In this document: piece by piece, positions 30,678 through 36,121 of the stretch
Numbering within the stretch: position 1 is the stretch's first letter
Layout: the number at the start of each line of letters is the position of its first letter
NCBI GenBank assembly: GCA_003210735.1
Contig: QCUM01000020.1
Location: forward strand, 1-36,121
Reading direction: 5' to 3'
Source: Synechococcus sp. AG-679-D13
GTDB taxonomy: Bacteria; Cyanobacteriota; Cyanobacteriia; PCC-6307; Cyanobiaceae
Length of the DNA: 36,121 bases
Program-made: the position numbers and the translations under genes
The notes under the pieces: model-generated
The model's database searches: none
Told to the model about the DNA's origin: nothing
Seen by the model: the letters and a program-made list of their open reading frames with translations, nothing else

Positions 30678-31929
30678 GGCCGGCGTTGAGATTCTGTGTG
30701 TAGGCACCGAGCTGTTGCTCGGAGACATCCTCAACGGCAACGCACGCTGGATTGCGCAACGACTCGCGGCGCTGGGATTGCCTCATTACCGCCAGACCGT
30801 GGTGGGCGATAACTCGGAGCGACTGGCAACGGCTGCGCGCGAGGCGGCGACCCGCAGTCGTGTTCTGATCACCACCGGAGGGCTTGGCCCAACGCCCGAT
30901 GACCTCACAACGGAGTCGCTGGCGGCCGCGTTTGACACACCGCTGCGGGAGTATCCGGAGCTTTGGCAGGAGATTCAGGCGAAGTTGTCCAGCGGTGGCC
31001 GCCCCGTAGCTCCGTGCAACCGTCGCCAGGCTTCATTGCCCGAGGGGGCTGATGTTCTGCCCAACCCACTCGGTTCAGCCCCCGGGATGATCTGGTCTCC
31101 GAAGCCTGATTTCACAATCCTCACCTTCCCGGGAGTGCCTTCGGAGATGCGGGCGATGTTTCAGGAGACTGCCGAGCCTTGGCTGCAGCAGAATGGCGGG
31201 GCAGTGGGGGTTTTCGTCAGTCGGGTGCTGCGGTTCAGCGGTATCGGTGAATCAAACCTTGCCGAGCAGGTGGCTGATTTGTTTGAGGGCTCCAACCCAA
31301 CAGTTGCGCCCTATGCATCCCTCGGCGACGTGAAACTGCGGCTCACCGCTTGTGCAGCATCTTCAGTCGAGGCAGAAGCATTGCTTCACCCCTTGGAAGC
31401 GGACCTGCGCCAACGCACTGGAGTGCTTTGCTACGGCAGTGATGACGACAGCCTGGCGTCTGTTGTCTTGGACCAGTTGCGCCGCCATCATCAGACCCTT
31501 GCGGTGGCGGAGTCCTGCACCGGCGGTGGGATCGGTGCAGCATTGACCGCGGTGCCAGGTTCCTCGGCGGCATTTGCCGGTGGGGTGATTGCCTACAGCA
31601 ACGCGGTTAAGCAGCGTCAGCTGGGTGTTCCGTTGGATCTGTTGGAAGTCCATGGGGCCGTCTCGGATGAGGTCGTCAGGGCCATGGCAGAAGGAGTGCG
31701 TGATCGGCTGGAGACCGATTGGGGGGTGGCTGTCAGCGGCATCGCTGGCCCCGGTGGCGGTAGCCCCCAGAAGCCCGTTGGCCTGGTTCATGTGGCTGTG
31801 GCAGGGCCTGATGGCTGCGAAGCGGCAGCACTTCGTTTCGGTGAACGCCGCGGGCGCGGGGCGATACAGCAACTCACACTGATTCGTGCCCTTGATCTGT
31901 TGCGTTTGCGCTTGCTGGCTCAGTCCTAG
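30670..31929 (+). CDS. cinA: CinA family protein (competence/damage-inducible, PncC domain)
   Basis: A 419-residue two-domain protein. The N-terminal MoaB/Mog-like domain has [20 protein letters not shown] (about 8-27), VVGDNSERL and [16 protein letters not shown] (about 76-91), a COG1058 ADP-ribose-pyrophosphatase type. The C-terminal domain has [20 protein letters not shown] (about 278-297), [14 protein letters not shown] and [20 protein letters not shown] (about 355-374), the nicotinamide-nucleotide amidase (PncC) signature. It cleans up damaged pyridine nucleotides. ATG 30670 overlaps the transferase stop by 8 bases and leuC follows after 26 bases, so these genes may be co-transcribed. 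Confidence 0.95.
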   Translation: MAEAGVEILCVGTELLLGDILNGNARWIAQRLAALGLPHYRQTVVGDNSERLATAAREAATRSRVLITTGGLGPTPDDLTTESLAAAFDTPLREYPELWQEIQAKLSSGGRPVAPCNRRQASLPEGADVLPNPLGSAPGMIWSPKPDFTILTFPGVPSEMRAMFQETAEPWLQQNGGAVGVFVSRVLRFSGIGESNLAEQVADLFEGSNPTVAPYASLGDVKLRLTACAASSVEAEALLHPLEADLRQRTGVLCYGSDDDSLASVVLDQLRRHHQTLAVAESCTGGGIGAALTAVPGSSAAFAGGVIAYSNAVKQRQLGVPLDLLEVHGAVSDEVVRAMAEGVRDRLETDWGVAVSGIAGPGGGSPQKPVGLVHVAVAGPDGCEAAALRFGERRGRGAIQQLTLIRALDLLRLRLLAQS

Positions 31930-31955
31930 GGTCGACCCTCTGCGCAGAACGACTG

Positions 31956-33374
31956 TTGAGTTCCGGCACCCTTTACGACAAGGTGTGGGATCTCCATCGG
32001 GTGACGGAACTTCCCGGTGGATCCACCCAGTTGTTCGTGGGTCTGCATCTGATCCATGAAGTCACCAGCCCCCAGGCCTTTGCTGCGCTGAAGGACAAAG
32101 GTCTGACCGTGCGTTGTCCGGAGCGAACCGTTGCCACGGTCGATCACATCGTCCCCACCATTTCGCAGCAGCGGCCGTTTGAAGATCCCTTGGCTGAGGA
32201 GATGCTCAGCACCCTGGAACGCAACTGTGCTCAACACGGCATTGTGCTGAACGGCCTGGGCAGCGGTCGACAGGGAATCGTGCATGTGATCGCTCCAGAG
32301 CTGGGTCTGACGCAGCCAGGGATGACCGTGGCGTGTGGCGACTCGCACACCTCCACCCATGGTGCGTTCGGTGCCATCGCTTTCGGTATCGGCACCAGTC
32401 AGGTGCGTGATGTTCTCGCGAGTCAAAGCCTGGCGATGAACAAGCTGAAAGTGCGTCGAATCCAGGTGAATGGCCAGCTCACCGATGGGGTTTCCGCCAA
32501 GGATCTGGTGCTCCATGTGATCCGCACGCTCGGGGTTAAGGGCGGTGTTGGTTATGCCTATGAATTCGCTGGCCCTGCCATTGAGGTTTTGTCGATGGAG
32601 GAACGGATGACGCTCTGCAACATGGCCATCGAGGGGGGCGCACGCTGTGGATACGTCAACCCCGATCACGTGACGTTCGACTACCTCAACGGCCGAGTCC
32701 ATGCCCCCAGCGGGGAGGACTGGGATCGTGCTGTGGCCTGGTGGAGCTCCTTAGCCAGCGATGCGGATGCCGTGGTCGACGATGAGGTGGTGTTCAATGC
32801 ATCAGCCATTGCTCCGACGGTGACCTGGGGCATCACACCGGGGCAGGGTCTGGGGATTGATGAATCCATCCCCATGCCTGAAAGCCTTGAGGTTGGTGAG
32901 CGTCCAATGGCCGAAGAGGCCTACCGGTATATGGATCTGCAACCGGGAACCCCCATCGCCGGTGTCCCGGTGGATGTGTGCTTCATCGGTAGTTGTACCA
33001 ACGGTCGTCTCAGTGATCTGAGGGCTGCTGCTGCCGTCGCCCGAGGTCGTCAGGTGGCCGATGGAATCAGGGCCTTTGTGGTGCCTGGTTCTGAGCAGGT
33101 GGCCAAGGCGGCGGAGGCGGAGGGGCTGGATCAGGTGTTTCGGGCGGCCGGCTTCGAGTGGCGTGAGCCAGGTTGTTCCATGTGCCTGGCGATGAATCCC
33201 GATCGTCTGGAGGGGCGACAGATCAGTGCCAGCTCCAGCAATCGCAACTTCAAGGGCCGTCAGGGCTCCGCCAGTGGCCGCACCCTGCTGATGAGCCCGG
33301 CCATGGTGGCTGCTGCTGCTGTTCACGGTCGTGTGACCGATGTTCGCTCCCTCACCCCTCAACCGGATTTGTGA
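31956..33374 (+). CDS. leuC: 3-isopropylmalate dehydratase large subunit
   Basis: Aconitase-family subunit which, with LeuD, isomerises 2- to 3-isopropylmalate in leucine synthesis. The 472 residues are full length. Motifs: [12 protein letters not shown] (about 5-16), [26 protein letters not shown] (about 125-144), [20 protein letters not shown] and [17 protein letters not shown]. The three Fe-S cysteines lie in [17 protein letters not shown] (about 344-360) and [12 protein letters not shown] (about 405-416). TTG start 31956; no ATG is available at the expected place. Its TGA shares one base with the leuD ATG (TGATG). Confidence 0.97.
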   Translation: MSSGTLYDKVWDLHRVTELPGGSTQLFVGLHLIHEVTSPQAFAALKDKGLTVRCPERTVATVDHIVPTISQQRPFEDPLAEEMLSTLERNCAQHGIVLNGLGSGRQGIVHVIAPELGLTQPGMTVACGDSHTSTHGAFGAIAFGIGTSQVRDVLASQSLAMNKLKVRRIQVNGQLTDGVSAKDLVLHVIRTLGVKGGVGYAYEFAGPAIEVLSMEERMTLCNMAIEGGARCGYVNPDHVTFDYLNGRVHAPSGEDWDRAVAWWSSLASDADAVVDDEVVFNASAIAPTVTWGITPGQGLGIDESIPMPESLEVGERPMAEEAYRYMDLQPGTPIAGVPVDVCFIGSCTNGRLSDLRAAAAVARGRQVADGIRAFVVPGSEQVAKAAEAEGLDQVFRAAGFEWREPGCSMCLAMNPDRLEGRQISASSSNRNFKGRQGSASGRTLLMSPAMVAAAAVHGRVTDVRSLTPQPDL

Positions 33375-33991
33375 TGCCCAGCTTTCCTTCCGGGCCGATT
33401 CAGCTGGTTGAAGGCCGTGCTCTCGTCGTTGCTGGTGAAGACATCGACACCGACAGGATCATTCCCGCCCGCTTCCTCAAGTGCGTCAGTTTCGATGCCC
33501 TTGGAGATCAAGTCTTTGCAGATGACCGGAAGGAGCTGAATGGGGAGCATCCCTTTGATCAGGCTCAGTTCCAGGGAGCATCGATCCTGGTGGTGAATGG
33601 CAACTTTGGCTGTGGCTCCAGTCGGGAACACGCACCTCAGGCGCTCATGCGCTGGGGAATCCGCGCCGTGGTGGGGGTCAGCTTCGCCGAGATCTTCTTT
33701 GGCAACTGCCTTGCTCTCGGGATCCCCTGCTTGACTGCGGCACCGGATCAAATTAAGGCGATCCAAGCGGTGGTTCAGGCCGACCCCTCCCGCTCCTGGT
33801 CGCTGAACCTCGAGGTGATGAAGCTGTCGGCCGAGGAGGAGAGCTGGGAGATTGCGGTGGATTCTGGCCCTGGAGAGATGCTCCGAAGCGGGCGCTGGGA
33901 CGCCACATCCCAATTGCTCGACAACGGTCCCAAGGTGGATGCCTTGATGGAGCACATGCCTTATCTCAATGGATTCCACGCGGTCCGCTGA
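33374..33991 (+). CDS. leuD: 3-isopropylmalate dehydratase small subunit
   Basis: The swivelling partner subunit of LeuC. The 205 residues carry ALVVAGEDIDTDRIIPARFL (about 16-35), HPFDQAQFQGASILVVNGNF, then NFGCGSSREHAPQALMRWGI (about 74-93, the active-site serine loop), VVGVSFAEIFFGNCLALGIP, and the C terminus MPYLNGFHAVR. ATG 33374 overlaps the leuC stop by one base, so translation is coupled. Confidence 0.97.
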   Translation: MPSFPSGPIQLVEGRALVVAGEDIDTDRIIPARFLKCVSFDALGDQVFADDRKELNGEHPFDQAQFQGASILVVNGNFGCGSSREHAPQALMRWGIRAVVGVSFAEIFFGNCLALGIPCLTAAPDQIKAIQAVVQADPSRSWSLNLEVMKLSAEEESWEIAVDSGPGEMLRSGRWDATSQLLDNGPKVDALMEHMPYLNGFHAVR

Positions 33992-34030
33992 ATCCCTGGA
34001 AGTTTCTGCTGATTTCCTTTAGATTTGAGC

Positions 34031-34044
34031 AAAGCTTCGGCTTT
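34031..34044 (+). promoter_or_regulatory. UUCG-tetraloop hairpin before a small gene
   Basis: AAAGC-TTCG-GCTTT forms a 5-bp stem capped by the stable UUCG tetraloop, followed by ATTCGCTG and the ATG at 34053. It could be a short terminator for leuD or a hairpin near the ribosome site. The T run is too short to be sure. Confidence 0.35.
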
Positions 34045-34052
34045 ATTCGCTG

Positions 34053-34238
34053 ATGGTTGGCCTCTACGACAGGCAAGGGTTTCTCCGCTTCGCGGGCGGG
34101 AGCATTGATGCCTGTCTGGAATATGCCGCCCTGTTCGAGATCCCATTGACCTCAGGATCCCTTCAGGATCTGCCTGAGCCTGTCGTGACCTCCTTCAGGA
34201 TTCGGGGGAGTCGTTTTCTGGAAGGGCGCAGCAGTTGA
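34053..34238 (+). CDS. Hypothetical protein, 61 aa
   Basis: Starts MVGLYDRQGFLRFAGGSIDA, then CLEYAALFEIPLTSGSLQDL, ending FRIRGSRFLEGRSS. The first half (GLYDRQGFLRFAG...ACLEYAALF) reads like a short conserved picocyanobacterial protein; no function is known to me. It overlaps the 3' end of the convergent PedR-like gene by 44 bases, which is unusual and lowers confidence in its last residues. Confidence 0.6.
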   Translation: MVGLYDRQGFLRFAGGSIDACLEYAALFEIPLTSGSLQDLPEPVVTSFRIRGSRFLEGRSS

Positions 34239-34473
34239 AGCCATCACGGCAGATTCTGCCGTTGTCCATAGCCCAGTTGAGAAGGGCGACCCTGTTCTTT
34301 GATCCAGTTTTGGTGAAGACGTTGCTCACGTGGTTGTCGACCGTGCGCTTGCTGATGGTCAGCTTGTCGGCAATTTCCTGATTGGTGAGCCCATCAGCCA
34401 CCAGCTCGATGATTTCGATCTCGCGAGCTGAGAGTGCGATGGTCAGAGGATCTGTTGGATCGTCTGTGGCCAT
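34195..34473 (-). CDS. Small LuxR/NarL-type regulator, PedR-like
   Basis: A 92-residue protein that is almost only a GerE/LuxR DNA-binding domain: LTIALSAREIEIIELVADGL (about 10-29), TNQEIADKLTISKRTVDNHV (about 30-49, recognition helix), SNVFTKTGSKNRVALLNWAM. It then has a short Cys-rich end, ICRDGFNCCALPEND. The lack of a receiver domain and the CC-x-LP tail match PedR of Synechocystis, whose activity follows photosynthetic electron transport through thioredoxin-sensitive cysteines; that link is family knowledge. ATG 34473 is used; TTG 34497 would add 8 residues. Divergent from metF. Confidence 0.82.
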   Translation of the reverse strand: MATDDPTDPLTIALSAREIEIIELVADGLTNQEIADKLTISKRTVDNHVSNVFTKTGSKNRVALLNWAMDNGRICRDGFNCCALPENDSPES

Positions 34474-34557
34474 GGGTAGTAACACCCCTTTGCTCAAAGC
34501 TTAGTGCTGATTCGGGCTCGCGATCCTGCATAGTTATTCGGATTCACGAGTTGCGGT

Positions 34558-35451
34558 TTGACAACGGCGCTCCAGCGCACCATTGAGTCTGGGCAACAGA
34601 TTTTCACAGCTGAAGTGATGCCTCCGAGGGGTGGGGATCCTTCCAATGCCCTGGCCATGGGCGACCTTCTCAAGGGACGTGTTCATGCTGTCAACGTCAC
34701 AGATGGCAGCCGGGCGGTGATGCGCATGAGCAGCCTGGCCGTTTGTCGCCTGCTTCAGGACGGTGGCCTGGAGCCTGTGTTGCAGATGGCCTGTCGTGAT
34801 CGCAACCGGATTGCGCTCCAGGCCGACCTGCTTGGTGCCCATGCCCTCGGTCTCCGCAATCTGCTTTGCCTGACAGGTGATCCGGTGCGTGCCGGCGATC
34901 AGCTCGATGCCCGGCCAGTGAATGAGTTCGATTCGGTGAAGTTGCTGCAGCAGGTTGGGGCTTTAAACCGGGGCGAGGATCCGCGCGATGGCGATTTGGC
35001 GGATGGACCCACCGACTTGTTTGCTGGTTGTGCTGCCGATCCTCAGTCCCGCAGTTGGAGTGGCCTTCAACGTCGTTTGCAGCGGAAGCATGCTGCGGGG
35101 GCCCGGTTCGTGCAAACACAGATGGTGATGGATGCGGCTGCGTTGGAGCGGTTTCAGCGTGATCTGGCCGAACCGATGCAGTTGCCAGTGTTGGCAGGGG
35201 TCTTCCTACTCAAGTCGGCCAAAAACGCCCATTTCATCAATCGAATGGTGCCCGGAGCCAGCATTCCCGATGATTTGATCGAAAGACTCGATCGTGCGCC
35301 TGACCCTGCAATGGAAGGAATCACCATTGCCGCAGAGCAGGTGAAGCGTTATCTCGGCATTGTCCAGGGAGTTCACCTAATGGCGGTCAGAGCTGAAGAA
35401 CGGATTCCAAACATTCTTGATTTGGCTGGAATCAGCTCGCTGCCTGAGTGA
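34558..35451 (+). CDS. metF: Methylenetetrahydrofolate reductase
   Basis: Reduces methylene-THF to methyl-THF for methionine synthesis, using FAD. The 297-residue TIM-barrel protein has FTAEVMPPRGGDPSNAL (about 16-32; Glu in the EVMPPR position), VNVTDGSRAVMRMSSLAVCR (about 45-64), LGLRNLLCLTGDPVR (about 96-110), GARFVQTQMVMDAAALERF and the C-terminal AEQVKRYLGIVQGVHLMAV. TTG start 34558. Convergent with the NDP-sugar synthase gene, with 20 bases of overlap. It uses the methylene-THF made by GlyA. Confidence 0.94.
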   Translation: MTTALQRTIESGQQIFTAEVMPPRGGDPSNALAMGDLLKGRVHAVNVTDGSRAVMRMSSLAVCRLLQDGGLEPVLQMACRDRNRIALQADLLGAHALGLRNLLCLTGDPVRAGDQLDARPVNEFDSVKLLQQVGALNRGEDPRDGDLADGPTDLFAGCAADPQSRSWSGLQRRLQRKHAAGARFVQTQMVMDAAALERFQRDLAEPMQLPVLAGVFLLKSAKNAHFINRMVPGASIPDDLIERLDRAPDPAMEGITIAAEQVKRYLGIVQGVHLMAVRAEERIPNILDLAGISSLPE

Positions 35452-36121
35452 GATCTGTACCCAGCAGTTCCGCCATGGCCTTCTGTTGGGGTGACGGCTC
35501 CACCAGATCCTGGCGACGGGCGTCTGTGATCAGCCAGTCGAGAGAAGCCTCCTGCAGGTCAAAGTGATTGCCGTCTCTGCCGACGCAGTAACGGCCGAAC
35601 ACCAACTTTTCGACTAACTGCACGCCAGCGCCAATGCGCGAGTAGTCGAAGATGATCGAGTTATCGATCACTGCTCCTTCGCAGATGTGACAGCTGGGAC
35701 CGATCATGGTTGGGCCAACAATGGTTGCCCCGTCTTCGATCTTGGTCATGCCTCCCACGTAGACGGGGCCGCTCACGTTGATGGTGTCCCAGTTGGCGGC
35801 AACATTCAGTCCAGTGAAAACCCCAGGGCGCACTTCCTTGCCGGGGATGCCGACCTGACGTACCTCTCCCAGCAGGACGCTTCGAATGGCTTGCCAGTAG
35901 TCGGGTACCTTGCCGATATCGACCCATTCAAAGTCCATTGGGATTGCATAAAAGGGTGCTCCCAACTCAGCCAGGGTCGGGAAGAGGTCGGATCCAATGT
36001 CGAAAGATTGTCCTGAAGGGATGTGTTCGAAGATCTCCGGCTCAAAAATGTAGATACCAGTGTTAATGGTGTCGCTGAGGGCCTCTTCGATCTTGGGTTT
36101 CTCCTGGAAGCTGGAGATGCG
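35432..36121 (-). CDS. NDP-sugar synthase (nucleotidyltransferase), C-terminal part
   Basis: The start lies beyond the right edge; 229 residues remain. The first visible part, SFQEKPKIEEALSDTINTGI then YIFEPEIFEHIPSG, SFDIGSDLFPTL and GAPFYAIPMDFEWVDIGKVP, is the end of a sugar-1-phosphate nucleotidyltransferase domain (EKP, NTGIY and W-D-IG motifs), as in glucose-1-phosphate thymidylyl-/adenylyl- or mannose-1-phosphate guanylyltransferases. A left-handed beta-helix follows, with hexapeptide-like steps (VYVGGMTKIEDGATIVGPTM; IGPSCHICEGAVIDNSIIFD). The nucleotide and sugar cannot be fixed from the visible part. It probably supplies donors for envelope polysaccharides. Confidence 0.9.
   Translation of the reverse strand, partial: RISSFQEKPKIEEALSDTINTGIYIFEPEIFEHIPSGQSFDIGSDLFPTLAELGAPFYAIPMDFEWVDIGKVPDYWQAIRSVLLGEVRQVGIPGKEVRPGVFTGLNVAANWDTINVSGPVYVGGMTKIEDGATIVGPTMIGPSCHICEGAVIDNSIIFDYSRIGAGVQLVEKLVFGRYCVGRDGNHFDLQEASLDWLITDARRQDLVEPSPQQKAMAELLGTDLTQAAS

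Noticed and set aside
1..36121. CRISPR arrays, insertion sequences, phage integrases
   Set aside because: No regularly spaced repeats, no transposase or integrase motifs, and no terminal inverted repeats were found by eye.

Overview
The window comes from a marine picocyanobacterium, most likely a Synechococcus of the open-ocean or coastal clade. The evidence is photosystem genes (psbK, psbY, psaL), a membrane-anchored phycobilisome rod linker, cobalamin synthesis, DUF3155 and DUF3181 proteins found only in cyanobacteria, compact spacing, and many TTG/GTG starts. These assignments rest on reading motifs by eye; no database search was possible.

Layout. (1) 0-10.7 kb is ordinary GC-rich chromosome. 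It holds the end of a Gfo/Idh/MocA oxidoreductase, a large protein resembling phosphorylase-kinase alpha/beta that is split by a 9-G run, a WecG/TagA glycosyltransferase, psbK-tgt, cobS, a histidine kinase, a DUF3155 protein behind a long hairpin-rich leader, an esterase, purH and a DUF4079 membrane protein. (2) About 11.2-20 kb is visibly AT-rich and full of small, mostly unrecognised membrane proteins. Among them are psbY with a coupled partner, a six-gene minus-strand cluster (three membrane proteins, a Cys-rich zinc-ribbon-like protein, a 2Fe-2S ferredoxin and a flavodoxin), a SemiSWEET, a DoxX protein, two unknown pairs, thiD with a coupled 56-aa leader gene, and psaL. (3) 19.9-21.0 kb has a CpcL-type linker with a C-terminal membrane helix, followed 13 bases later by a 4Fe-4S ferredoxin. 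(4) 21.7-36.1 kb returns to GC-rich housekeeping genes: ispH, amt, sfsA, murJ, a three-gene DUF operon, tRNA-Arg(ACG), glyA, a wecA/tagO-like transferase overlapping cinA, leuC-leuD, a PedR-like regulator, metF, and the end of an NDP-sugar synthase.

How the genes fit together. The strongest theme is photosynthetic electron flow. psaL, a linker type known to carry energy to photosystem I, and a small 4Fe-4S ferredoxin lie in about 2.2 kb. A plant-type ferredoxin and a flavodoxin, which replace each other as iron supply changes, sit at the end of a run of small membrane proteins. PsbK and PsbY are photosystem II subunits, and the PedR-like regulator is of a family tied to photosynthetic electron transport. 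The cell-envelope theme (WecG/TagA, MurJ, WecA-like, NDP-sugar synthase, Gfo/Idh) is spread across both GC-rich flanks. No CRISPR array, insertion sequence, integrase or rRNA was seen.
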